This document shows, piece by piece, positions 1 to 9,245 of a stretch of 64,000 nucleotides of DNA (positions are counted from its first letter, which is position 1; each line of letters opens with the position of its first letter). The DNA is taken from positions 1-64,000 of IMG/VR virus record IMGVR_UViG_3300033141_002688, one strand, 5' to 3'. The stretch is from a virus. The notes below the pieces were generated by a model that saw nothing but the letters and a program-made list of their open reading frames with translations, did no database searches and was not told the DNA's origin. The translations under genes and the position numbers were made by a program.

Positions 1-1
1 G

Positions 2-2557
2 CGGTTATTGTCAGATGCTATGCGTGGAGCAATAGAATTTGAACAGCAAATGGCTAATGTAGCAGCTATTGCTCAGACTACTACAGATCAATTTGATAAA
101 CTAAAGAAAAAAGCCATTGAAGTTGGAACCACAACTAGATTTTCTGCAACTGAAGCTGCAAAAGCTATGGTTAAGATGGCTCAAGCTGGTATGAGCACTA
201 ACGAAATTCTTGGTGCAATCAGAGATACAGCCTTACTTGCTAGTGCTACTCTGTATGATTTTGAGAGAACTTCGGAGCTTGTAACTACTATTTTGAGAGC
301 ATGGAGGAGAGAAGCATCAGATACCAAAGAGATAACTGATATATTGGCTACATCTATCAATAATACTAAGTTAACTATGGAAGGTCTGACTGTAGCCTTC
401 AACTATATAACTGGTGTTGCTCCACAACTTAATTTAACTCTTCAAGAGACCACTTCACTACTAGGATTAATGGTCAATAGGGGAATATCAGCCTCTACTG
501 CTGGAACTTCACTTAGAGCAGTTTTAGCTGCTTTATTAAATCCGACAGCTAGATTCAGACGAGAAGTAAGAGAATCTGGTCTAACAATGGATCAAGTTAA
601 TCCTAAGTACTATTCACTTGTAACTATTTTAAAGAACTTAAAATCTGCTGGTTGGGGGGCTGCCGAAGCATATAGGGCGTTCAGAAGAAGAGCAGCTAGT
701 GGAGCTACTATACTCATAGAAAATGCTGATATTCTAGAAGATATGGCTGCTAATATGTATCAGGTTAATAGAGCAGCACAGATGTCAGCAATTAATCTAA
801 ATACAGCCAGTGGACAGTGGAAACAATTTAAGGATTCATTAGTAGCCAGTATGAGCACTATCAAAGATGATGTTAATACAGGTTTAATAGCAATGACACG
901 ACTTCTAAGAGATTTAACATTAATATTGACGAAGTTTGTAGCATCACCGATTACCAAGACTTTTTCACAGATATTTGAAGGATGGTATTATATAGGACTT
1001 CTAATGACAAAAGGTAAATTACCATCTAAATTTAAGGAACAAATATCTGAAACACAATTAAATGTTAAGAAATGGTCTGATTCAATGAGGGATGCTAAAA
1101 ATGATCTAATCGAATTAAGAGATAAATGGCTTGATCTTCAAGATGCGTTAGCTGGTAGTAAGATATTTGGTGGTAAAAAAGGTGAAGATTTGTGGAAACG
1201 AGTTTTGAAATTCGCTAAAGATATGAAACTTATAACTGATAGGGAAATAAACAGTCTAAAGAGTAGAGAAAAAATTGAGGCTCTAATAAATAGAAGATAT
1301 AAGGAGAGGAAAGAGCATATAGCATATGAGTTTGGTAGAGCTAGAGGACTTTATCGTAGGGAAGCTGAATTTGGTATTACTCTTGCTAGTTCAGAATTCA
1401 CAAAATTAGTCCATGAATATAGGAGGGCTATTGTAGAAATAACTGATCCTAAAGAATTACAGGAAGCTAAGAGGCGAATAAGAAAACAGATAGAAGATTT
1501 ATATACTCTTTTTTATCCAAAACAACAGAAGGAAATAAGAAGAAGAGTTAAGGGATTATCTCCAATTTTAGACGAAATATTTGGAATGCCAACCGCAAAA
1601 ACTAGAGCACCAGCAGTATTAAAACAATTGGAAAGGGAGATTGGTAAAGGCAGAGAATTAAAAGATTGGTTCAAATTAAGTCCAGAAGAACGAATGGCGA
1701 GACTCAAAAGTACTAGACAACTATTGCAGACCGATATTAAGCAACTACAGATTAAAGAGCAACTAATAAAAAGAGAAACTATAACAGCAGAAAACTACGA
1801 GAAGTTAAAAAAGCTGAATGATGAAATATACAGGAAGAGAGTCCAGATTGCAGACATAACATTTAAAATAACCAAAGAATCTAATAAGGAAAGAGACAAT
1901 GAAGAAGTATTAAACTCCATAGCAAAGACTACAAGAGATATAGAAAAAGAAAATGCCCAAATACAGAGAGATTCAGCCAATCTTAGTCTTGATAATCAGA
2001 GAAAGACAATCCAAAAAAGAGAGATAGATTTAGAAATTGGCAAGAAACTAACAGACCTGCAAGCCAAACGTCTGCAAATTGAGATAAACGAACCAGCAAA
2101 TAGAAAAAAGTTATTGGCTATTGATACTCAAATTCAGCAACTTGAAGATGAAAGATACAAGAAATATAAAGAGATGGTTGGTACAACCAAAATTGAAGAA
2201 TTACAATATGATGATAAAATACGGAGAAATAAACTTGAACTTATAAGATTGGAAGAACAAAGAAGAAGACTCCTACATCCTACATATGACGCCTATAGAA
2301 GAATACAGGAATCTATGAAAACAAGCAATGAGATGCTGAGTGATATAATTGTAAAATCTAGACAACTCATTGGACAAGGTTTAGGAGATATAATCTATAA
2401 TTTGACAGGTGGATTTCAAGAACAAAAACAGGAAGCTGCTTCTCTTGAACAGACACTAAAAGAACTAATTCAAGAGAGAGCACAGCTAGCAGAAAAAGGA
2501 ATACTATCAGAAGATGAAGCTAGAAGATTTGAAGAGTTAAATGCTCAAATCAATTAA
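2..2557 (+). CDS. Tail tape measure protein, N-terminal and central part (5' end outside window)
   Basis: The tape measure protein sets tail length and is threaded through the tail tube. The frame is open to the left edge, so the true start lies upstream; TTG at 8 is only the first start-like codon. Residues 10-110 match the TP901-type tape-measure core: FEQQMANVAAIAQTT, then TRFSATEAAKAMVKMAQAG. After about residue 360 the protein becomes long, charged and helical with many E/K/R/Q residues, as expected for the rod. It ends at TAA 2555-2557 with no C-terminal domain; that domain is in the next ORF, shifted +1. Family call is firm; the split is discussed in the findings. Confidence 0.88.
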   Translation, partial: RLLSDAMRGAIEFEQQMANVAAIAQTTTDQFDKLKKKAIEVGTTTRFSATEAAKAMVKMAQAGMSTNEILGAIRDTALLASATLYDFERTSELVTTILRAWRREASDTKEITDILATSINNTKLTMEGLTVAFNYITGVAPQLNLTLQETTSLLGLMVNRGISASTAGTSLRAVLAALLNPTARFRREVRESGLTMDQVNPKYYSLVTILKNLKSAGWGAAEAYRAFRRRAASGATILIENADILEDMAANMYQVNRAAQMSAINLNTASGQWKQFKDSLVASMSTIKDDVNTGLIAMTRLLRDLTLILTKFVASPITKTFSQIFEGWYYIGLLMTKGKLPSKFKEQISETQLNVKKWSDSMRDAKNDLIELRDKWLDLQDALAGSKIFGGKKGEDLWKRVLKFAKDMKLITDREINSLKSREKIEALINRRYKERKEHIAYEFGRARGLYRREAEFGITLASSEFTKLVHEYRRAIVEITDPKELQEAKRRIRKQIEDLYTLFYPKQQKEIRRRVKGLSPILDEIFGMPTAKTRAPAVLKQLEREIGKGRELKDWFKLSPEERMARLKSTRQLLQTDIKQLQIKEQLIKRETITAENYEKLKKLNDEIYRKRVQIADITFKITKESNKERDNEEVLNSIAKTTRDIEKENAQIQRDSANLSLDNQRKTIQKREIDLEIGKKLTDLQAKRLQIEINEPANRKKLLAIDTQIQQLEDERYKKYKEMVGTTKIEELQYDDKIRRNKLELIRLEEQRRRLLHPTYDAYRRIQESMKTSNEMLSDIIVKSRQLIGQGLGDIIYNLTGGFQEQKQEAASLEQTLKELIQERAQLAEKGILSEDEARRFEELNAQIN

Positions 2558-2951
2558 AAATTTACAAGAAGCATTTAAGGATTTTGCTAAAGGTGTGGTT
2601 GATTCAATTAGAAAAATAATTGAGCAGTGGATAGCTATGCAAATAGTAACTGGATTGTTTGGTAGGTTTATAAAACCTGCAACTCCCGAAATATTCAGTC
2701 CGTTTTACCACAAAGCAAGTGGTGGAATTCTACCACAAATAAAAGCATTTAAATCTTTTAGTGCCGGTGGAGTCACATCAAGACCAACATTGGCTCTACT
2801 AGGAGACAATAAAAGTAAACAAGAGATAGTTATACCAACGGAAAATATCAAATCAGATGAAGTAACTGGATATACAAGAAGCTCAGAGCAACCTATAAAT
2901 GTCATCAACCTATTTACAGAAGATGATTTGTTGAGAACTATGGCAAAATAA
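2541..2951 (+). CDS. Tape measure protein, C-terminal part in +1 frame
   Basis: 136 residues overlapping the previous ORF by 17 nt. It begins with an amphipathic helix (IKNLQEAFKDFAKGVVDSI) and ends with the Gly-rich, SAGGVTSRPTLALLGDN-type tail that normally closes lambda gpH-like tape measures. It therefore reads as the missing end of the upstream ORF. ATG 2541 follows an in-frame TAA at 2538, with only a weak GAAGAG ribosome site. Independent translation, a +1 frameshift near AATTAA, or a small deletion in the assembly are all possible. Confidence 0.75.
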   Translation: MLKSIKNLQEAFKDFAKGVVDSIRKIIEQWIAMQIVTGLFGRFIKPATPEIFSPFYHKASGGILPQIKAFKSFSAGGVTSRPTLALLGDNKSKQEIVIPTENIKSDEVTGYTRSSEQPINVINLFTEDDLLRTMAK

Positions 2952-2995
2952 AGGCGTAACCTTTAGACAAGCAAGAGTATAGGAGTTGAAATCAC

Positions 2996-3676
2996 ATGAA
3001 ATTATTTCCAGCAGGAACAATTACAGCAGCAACTAATTTTGGAACAATAGATAATATATCCTACAAGATATTTGAACCAAATGCAGGCTGTAAAAGCAAT
3101 CCTGTATATAATATTCTTGTCACTAGATTCAAAGACCAGATTTTACAGTCAAGAAAGAAATCTAGTCAGTATCTAGTAATAAACTACTCCTATAAATCAA
3201 TATTCAATAAAGAATACGAACAGATAGAGCACTTTGTAGAATCGGTTGATGAAGCTCTAACTTCATTCTATGTAGCAGATTTCAGTAAAGGACAGTCTGT
3301 TGATGCAGTAGCATCTTCTGCTGGAACCTGGACTGTCCATCTTGATAATACAAGATTGTATTCTTCAACTGCAAACTATAAAGCAAACAAGGCTATGCTA
3401 TGGACAGGAAAAAAATGGAAACTTGGAAATGTAACTTCACTAACCACAAATGCTAGTATTCAACTGGATGTTGGAACAAATAATTATGGTGCTCTATCAA
3501 ATACGGAAGCATCAACTGATGGACTAATATACCCAGTTTATGAAGTATATATGCAGCCTAATCAGTTAGTTAGTTTTACTACAGAGACCTATATTGATGC
3601 CAAAATAAACTTAAATAATGTAGGTGGTTTCACAAGAAGTGGAACCATGAGTTTTGTAACCAAGTATAAGGTGTAA
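2996..3676 (+). CDS. Minor tail protein, gpM-like position
   Basis: 226 residues, started by an AGGAG ribosome site. The protein is rich in beta-strand-type sequence and has no recognised catalytic motif. It lies between the tape measure and the L-like gene, the place of the lambda M tail-tip gene, so a tail-tip or distal-tail role is inferred from position. A Gly/Ser/Thr-rich middle (about residues 95-150) could be an inserted beta domain. Confidence 0.55.
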   Translation: MKLFPAGTITAATNFGTIDNISYKIFEPNAGCKSNPVYNILVTRFKDQILQSRKKSSQYLVINYSYKSIFNKEYEQIEHFVESVDEALTSFYVADFSKGQSVDAVASSAGTWTVHLDNTRLYSSTANYKANKAMLWTGKKWKLGNVTSLTTNASIQLDVGTNNYGALSNTEASTDGLIYPVYEVYMQPNQLVSFTTETYIDAKINLNNVGGFTRSGTMSFVTKYKV

Positions 3677-3679
3677 ACT

Positions 3680-4390
3680 ATGACTTACGATGTAACAGCT
3701 ACATTTTCTGAAGAGCAAGTAAAACTGGATTCCGTTTCACCAATTGATATGTACGTTATTAATGCATCAATCAGTGGATGGGAACCTATGTATTATGTTG
3801 ACTATAATCAGGATGTGTACGGTTGGTCAATGAATGCAACTCACGATTTAACAACTACTGCTACAATATATAGTGGTTTGCCAATTAAACGTGGAGAAAT
3901 TCAGACTAATACACAAGGTGAAATTTCTGAGCTTAGTATAAATATTCCAAATGTTGATAGAGCAATGGAATCCGTAATTCAAACTAAAGATTATTTGCGT
4001 GGAAGAGAAGTATTTGTTATCAGTACATTTACCAAGCACTTACCATCTGGATCAACTTCCTATCATCTTGGAACTTCTCCTGACCACAGGGCAGTATTAG
4101 CAGAGAAAATGTTTGTTGACTCGGTATCATCTAATGAACAACAGGTCACATTCAGTCTGAAATCAAAATTCAATATAAAAAACACTGTATTACCAAGAAG
4201 AACTTTTATGAGAGAATGTACATGGGCATATCTTGGATTGTACTTGGCTTCGGAATGCGATCCACACGGAAATATAAATTCTGCATCATATCCCACCTGT
4301 GACGGAACTTTGGATAGTTGTAGGAAGAGGCATAATGAAGGTAGATTTGGTGGCTTCCCTGCTATACCAGAAAAAGCTATTATTATATAG
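3680..4390 (+). CDS. Tail-tip protein L-like, probable Fe-S binding
   Basis: 236 residues, 3 nt after the previous stop. The C-terminus has the L-family signature: C-T-W-x-Y, then S-E-C-D, P-T-C-D-G-T-L and D-S-C-x-K-R, then FGGFP. Lambda gpL binds an iron-sulfur cluster through four C-terminal cysteines, and this protein has exactly four in that region. It should form part of the tail tip and is followed by the K-like gene as in lambda. Cluster binding is inferred from the family. Confidence 0.8.
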   Translation: MTYDVTATFSEEQVKLDSVSPIDMYVINASISGWEPMYYVDYNQDVYGWSMNATHDLTTTATIYSGLPIKRGEIQTNTQGEISELSINIPNVDRAMESVIQTKDYLRGREVFVISTFTKHLPSGSTSYHLGTSPDHRAVLAEKMFVDSVSSNEQQVTFSLKSKFNIKNTVLPRRTFMRECTWAYLGLYLASECDPHGNINSASYPTCDGTLDSCRKRHNEGRFGGFPAIPEKAIII

Positions 4391-4412
4391 TAATTTCAAG
4401 GACTTATAATAA

Positions 4413-4811
4413 ATGAATTTCTCAAAATATATAAATTTACCATATAAATATGAAGGAAGAGACTTTGATGGAGTAGACTGCTATGGTTTACTTTATCTAA
4501 TCTACAAGAATGAAAGGAATATAATCTTACCAGAATACAATTACCCTGAAGAGTGGGCTAAGATGGGATATAATTATATAGAAGATGAAACTAGACATAC
4601 GCTTCATTGGGAAAAGGTAGGAAAACCATATAAAGTATTTGATGTAATAATTTTATATGCCAGTTTAAAAAGGGTAGTAGCTAATCATTTAGGCATTTAT
4701 ATAGGTAATGATAAATTTATTCATATTCTGAATGAAAAATATAATTCAATGGTTGAAAGACTAAGTCGTTGGGAATCTAGACTTTACGGAGTGTGGAGAT
4801 ATATTGGCTAA
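4413..4811 (+). CDS. NlpC/P60 cysteine peptidase, tail assembly protein K-like
   Basis: 132 residues forming one NlpC/P60 domain. The catalytic cysteine is in DGVDCYGL (about residue 23). The histidine is in NHLGIYIGNDKFIHI (about residue 92), with a further His near 103. These enzymes cut peptidoglycan peptides during entry or process the tail tip. The order L-K-J matches lambda-like tails. Unlike lambda K it lacks the N-terminal Mov34/JAB domain. Confidence 0.85.
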   Translation: MNFSKYINLPYKYEGRDFDGVDCYGLLYLIYKNERNIILPEYNYPEEWAKMGYNYIEDETRHTLHWEKVGKPYKVFDVIILYASLKRVVANHLGIYIGNDKFIHILNEKYNSMVERLSRWESRLYGVWRYIG

Positions 4812-5166
4812 GGTAACATTTAGAAATATATTTGATGAAGATAGTAAATTCAAGGAAATAGAAGCTTATTATCTATTGCCAGCAGTCTGCTTATATGCAC
4901 AGGATTCAGATGATGAAATATATGATGCAATAATGAATGATAAAGTAATCCTGTATGTTAATAAAAAGGCAATCCATCCAGATGACTGGGCTACCTTCAA
5001 GATTAAAAAAGATGATGAGATAATCATAAGTCCTAAATTTGGTAAAGGTGATTTAGGAGCCTGGATTCAAATTGGAGTTGGAGCACTTTTAGTAGGGTTA
5101 GCTATATGGCAACCAGCATTTTTTACAGCAGGTATATCAGCATTGAATATCAGCACTCCTTTTTGA
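4804..5166 (+). CDS. Central tail-tip protein J, N-terminal fragment
   Basis: TTG start with GGAG upstream, overlapping K by 8 nt. The first 80 residues form a small ubiquitin-like/I-like domain. A hydrophobic stretch follows (about residues 92-110, GVGALLVGLAIW), the usual N-terminal layout of J-like proteins. The ORF stops at TGA 5164-5166 in CCT-TTT-TGA. Skipping one T continues smoothly as EPDLPQIPSSGG, which leads into the next ORF. It is thus one protein with a +1 frame change at a T5 run. Confidence 0.75.
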   Translation: MAKVTFRNIFDEDSKFKEIEAYYLLPAVCLYAQDSDDEIYDAIMNDKVILYVNKKAIHPDDWATFKIKKDDEIIISPKFGKGDLGAWIQIGVGALLVGLAIWQPAFFTAGISALNISTPF

Positions 5167-5242
5167 ACCAGATTTACCACAAATTCCTTCAAGCGGAGGA
5201 ATTAGCCAAAGCCAGACCTATAGTTGGAACGGGATTAGAACT

Positions 5243-6787
5243 ATGGCAAGAGTAGATACTTCCATTCCTATAGTTTACGGTACTCATAAAGTCGGTGGTA
5301 ATGTAATATCTTTATATACAGAGCGTCAAGGAGAAGATGATTATCTCAATATGCTCATTGCTCTTGGAGAAGGAGAAATAGAAGGAATCTGTTGTGCCAC
5401 AAATTACAATCATGTATGTCAAACATCAAATCAAAATGAAGCATCTTACTGTACACCCGCAATTGACATTGATGACCAACCGATTGATATATATTCAGAT
5501 TTACAATGGTGGTATAGAACTGGGACAAATGCTAGTGATGTAAGTAAAAGTGAATATTACCCATTTGCTCAAAATATTATACCCTACTTTGGTGGAGCTA
5601 TAGCTCAATATGACGATGGAAGAGAAATAACTTCAGATGGAGTAGTCTACAGAACAACTAAAGAAGTAGATATGGCTACCGTCCAAGTAAATGCTCCAAC
5701 ATTGTATGAAGTTAGCGGTGCTAATATAGTCAGTCGAAGTGTAGTCTTCAGAGTAGCATTTAGAAAAGAGGGAGACTCCACCTGGATTGATTACCATAGT
5801 GATAAATGGACTATTGATCAGAGTACATACCTCGAAATTGAGAGTTATTCTGATGGTGATACTGAAAAATTAGTATCTCCTGATAGTTGGAATCCTGGAA
5901 CAGTAACTATAAAGATATTAGATATCTGGCCTGATACTAAACTAGATTTCTATGATTATTATTATTCTGTTAATGGTAATTCAATTACTGATCAAGGAAA
6001 ATTGACAAAAGACTATTATATTACCATCCTTTTGACGGATAGTATAACAGGAAAAACAGAGCAAAAAACTATAAAACATTCATTATCTAGAAAAGAATTA
6101 CCTAAAGAAGTTTGGGTTGGTGATTCATACAGTACTACATGGGAATGGGGACCTACTGAACATCATCCAGAGAAATTTAGTTTTGGTAATTATAGTGGAA
6201 TTACGTTATGTAAAAAGGGAGAAGTAGCAGATAAATATGGTAATCAAACTATTGGATACTACAAACCTAACATCAGTATTGGAAGTAGTTATACAATTTC
6301 CTCTAGTTCTCAATCAATAACTGATCTAACAATTACTGGAACTACTAAGACAGGTCTGTGGAAATCTGTAACTTTAGATTTTAATACTTTATCTGGAGCT
6401 TCAGGAAAACAGGTATATGAAATAAAAGTATGGAGACCATATGGTGACAGAACTACTTCAATGCAGGCAGAAGATAATATAATACTTAAATCTATAATTG
6501 AGAGAATAAATGGTAATTTCATATATCCGAATACAGCATTGCTAGGCTTGAGAATAAAGGCTACAGAACAATTATCTGGACAACCACCAAATGTTACCAC
6601 CGTAGTAAAGGGAATCAAGGTAAAAGTACCCGACTTGGAACGCTCTTCTCCAAGTGGAACTGATATAACATTCAATGATTGTTATTATAACAAATCATTG
6701 GATAGGTGGGAAACTGTGAATGCAACTGAAGTATATTGGAATGATACAGATAGTTGGAGAACAGAATACTCAAATAATCGAAGATGA
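5243..6787 (+). CDS. Central tail-tip protein J, second fragment
   Basis: The frame is open from 5165, so ATG 5243 is probably internal. The start region (MARVDTSIPIVYGTHKVGGN) is the conserved J/TipJ N-terminal domain that begins the tail-tip ring. A long beta-rich insertion follows (about residues 150-400). The end, TEYSNNRR, stops at TGA 6785. In J relatives this position is followed by about 20 residues of conserved NPAW/RYGLG-type sequence, which is missing here. The next frame resumes in J-like sequence. Confidence 0.75.
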   Translation: MARVDTSIPIVYGTHKVGGNVISLYTERQGEDDYLNMLIALGEGEIEGICCATNYNHVCQTSNQNEASYCTPAIDIDDQPIDIYSDLQWWYRTGTNASDVSKSEYYPFAQNIIPYFGGAIAQYDDGREITSDGVVYRTTKEVDMATVQVNAPTLYEVSGANIVSRSVVFRVAFRKEGDSTWIDYHSDKWTIDQSTYLEIESYSDGDTEKLVSPDSWNPGTVTIKILDIWPDTKLDFYDYYYSVNGNSITDQGKLTKDYYITILLTDSITGKTEQKTIKHSLSRKELPKEVWVGDSYSTTWEWGPTEHHPEKFSFGNYSGITLCKKGEVADKYGNQTIGYYKPNISIGSSYTISSSSQSITDLTITGTTKTGLWKSVTLDFNTLSGASGKQVYEIKVWRPYGDRTTSMQAEDNIILKSIIERINGNFIYPNTALLGLRIKATEQLSGQPPNVTTVVKGIKVKVPDLERSSPSGTDITFNDCYYNKSLDRWETVNATEVYWNDTDSWRTEYSNNRR

Positions 6788-9245
6788 TCTGCATACTACT
6801 ACAGTGACTAATGTGATTCAAGAGTGTTCTGCTACCTATACCCCATATGAGAAGGATTATCTAGATTGGTGGAACAATGGAGATGCTAGTGAATTTGGTG
6901 AAAAAATACAATTCACCACCGTTTCTGGGAGTGGAATAGTTAATACAGCAAGTAGATTAGTGCAAGGTTCTTCAGCACAAATTTATCAGTTGATAGTTGA
7001 TCTTAACTCTCCATTAATTACCAATCAAGATTATGATCTAAACTTTACAATAAACAACAGCTCATCAAATGTAAATGTCTCTCTCTATCTATATGATGAT
7101 TCAAATGCAGCTTATCTTATAAATATTAAATCTGGGAACTTAACTAATATTGGAGATGGTACTCATTCAGTTACATTTACTCCATCATTATTTGGCAAAA
7201 GTAAGATAAAAATATTAATTGAAGGAGTATCTGGCAATGTTGACCTGAAGGTAACAGATGTATCAATTACAAAATCATCCGGTCTAATGCATTGGCACGA
7301 ATGGGATGGTGTTCTAGATAGAAAACAGGCAGCACTAAGTCTATTATTAGAAATGTGTGACTCATTTAGGACTTGGCCTGTATGGTATGGTGGAAAATTT
7401 GGATTCATCTATGATTCCGATGATACACCAATTCACACTCTCACTGTATCCAATATGAATGACTTTAACCAACAATTCATGTCGTTATCTGAAATCCCAT
7501 ATAGATTGATTGGCCAATTCTCTGATGCTGATAATAAATGGGAATTGAGATCATTGATGGCAAAGGCATCACCAAATTTGGGATTGAGTAAAATAAATGA
7601 GAAAACCATTGGTCTAAAGGGTATAACAAACAGAAAAAGAGCCAGCAGAGAACTAAAATGGAAATTAGACAATGTAATAAACAGAAATCTGACTGTTAAT
7701 TTCAAAACTGGTCTAGATGCTATTCATGCCAATGCTGGTGATATAGTCTATGTTCAGGATGACCTGCCATCATGGGGGCAGGGTGGGAGAATAACTAACT
7801 ACAACGCTACGGATAAGAAATTCACTTTAACGGAAGAAATAACAGTAGCATCAGTAAGTGCAGATAATATAATACGCTATCAGTTACCAGATAACTCATT
7901 CGCTACTGCTTCTGTAGATGCTTCTAATCTGAGCAATGGTGATTCAACAAGAATAATCTCTCTAAAAAACGTAACCGCAACTCCAGTAGATGATGCCTAT
8001 TTTGCATTTGGAGAAATTGGTTCTGAAGCTAAAAAATTCAGGATAATAAGTACTTCAAGAAACTCAGAAGATAGTGTAGAAGTAACAGCATTGGAACACA
8101 TCTCATCTCTTTACTCTTCTTCACATGCCAGTATTATTGTTGAAGATATCAAAATGAGTAAACCAGTCAACGAAATGCAGAAACCACATGCTCCAGTTGA
8201 TGTATCAGTATTATCCATTGAGCCATCAGAAGGATTGGGATTCTGGTTAACAGCAAATCCAGACTCACAGGATACTATGGCTAATGAAGTAGTAGTCCAA
8301 ATGAGAAGAGTTGGCTCAGATGATGATTTCAATACAATAGCCATAATTCCTAGAGGACAGAATAAAACGAAATATGTTGATAATAACCTGAAACCAAATT
8401 CAACTTATGAGTTCAAATTTTTCAGCAGAACAAAATATAAGACTGGAATACCAACAATATTAACTCATACTCTGGCTGCAACTGGGTATCAACCCGATCC
8501 GCCATCAGGATTGAGGATAAAAGGAGCAGACCCAAATACTTCAACATTCAGTGGAAAAGATGTGACTATCGAGTGGAATCCTGTGGGAATTGGTGGGCAA
8601 ACGGATTTAGTAGATGGATATGTAGTTAAAGTTTATCATACAAGTTTCTCCGAAAGCAATAAGCTGAGAGAGAGTTTTGTTAAAAACGAATATTTCAAAT
8701 ATACATACGAAATGATGATTGAAGACAGTGGTGGAACAATATATGGAACCGAATCTGATAATCTCATTTTCACTGTTCAGACTAAAGCAACAAATGGTGT
8801 TTTATCTATAGCAAGTGATCCTTTATTTGTATATAACACTATTCCAGCAAATATTAGTTCACTGAGTTCTGAGTCTACTGTTGGAGGAGTTAAGTTCTAT
8901 TGGAGAAAAAGCAATGAAGATGACCATAAGGCTTACCAATACAAATTGAAAGTAGGTTCTGGAAATTGGAGTGCTGTTAGTAATACTGAAGATAATAGTT
9001 TAATTAGGACATTAAATGCTACTGAAATTGATTCATATGGGAATAGAGCAGGTATTGCTTTTAAGGTTAAGGATTTGGATTGGTTTGGGCAAAGTTCTGA
9101 CAATTGGGCAAGCACTTGTGCTAGTGCGAATACGATTAGTTGTGATATTTTTAGACTTTCAATTTCTCTTAGTGCAAGTATATCAGGGACATCTGCAAGT
9201 TTAATTGATGGTGAGACTAATTCTGGAGGAGTTTTAATTCCATAA
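6720..9245 (+). CDS. Central tail-tip protein J, third fragment with FN3-like domains
   Basis: Coding similarity to J begins near 6775 (IIEDDLHTTT), so the ATG at 6720 is unlikely to be a true start. Residues about 190-300 carry the J core (WDGVLDRKQAALSLLLEMC, then WPVWYGGKFGF). A carbohydrate-module-like insertion precedes it. From about residue 500 there are at least two fibronectin III-like repeats (PPSGLRIKG, VTIEWNPV). It ends at TAA 9243-9245 exactly where an endonuclease gene starts. The fibre ORF from 10491 continues the same frame register. Confidence 0.75.
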   Translation: MQLKYIGMIQIVGEQNTQIIEDDLHTTTVTNVIQECSATYTPYEKDYLDWWNNGDASEFGEKIQFTTVSGSGIVNTASRLVQGSSAQIYQLIVDLNSPLITNQDYDLNFTINNSSSNVNVSLYLYDDSNAAYLINIKSGNLTNIGDGTHSVTFTPSLFGKSKIKILIEGVSGNVDLKVTDVSITKSSGLMHWHEWDGVLDRKQAALSLLLEMCDSFRTWPVWYGGKFGFIYDSDDTPIHTLTVSNMNDFNQQFMSLSEIPYRLIGQFSDADNKWELRSLMAKASPNLGLSKINEKTIGLKGITNRKRASRELKWKLDNVINRNLTVNFKTGLDAIHANAGDIVYVQDDLPSWGQGGRITNYNATDKKFTLTEEITVASVSADNIIRYQLPDNSFATASVDASNLSNGDSTRIISLKNVTATPVDDAYFAFGEIGSEAKKFRIISTSRNSEDSVEVTALEHISSLYSSSHASIIVEDIKMSKPVNEMQKPHAPVDVSVLSIEPSEGLGFWLTANPDSQDTMANEVVVQMRRVGSDDDFNTIAIIPRGQNKTKYVDNNLKPNSTYEFKFFSRTKYKTGIPTILTHTLAATGYQPDPPSGLRIKGADPNTSTFSGKDVTIEWNPVGIGGQTDLVDGYVVKVYHTSFSESNKLRESFVKNEYFKYTYEMMIEDSGGTIYGTESDNLIFTVQTKATNGVLSIASDPLFVYNTIPANISSLSSESTVGGVKFYWRKSNEDDHKAYQYKLKVGSGNWSAVSNTEDNSLIRTLNATEIDSYGNRAGIAFKVKDLDWFGQSSDNWASTCASANTISCDIFRLSISLSASISGTSASLIDGETNSGGVLIP

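Noticed and set aside
2-9245. Stop-codon reassignment as cause of split tail genes
   Set aside because: The downstream parts are in a +1 frame, not in the same frame after the stop, and all three stop codons end normal genes elsewhere.
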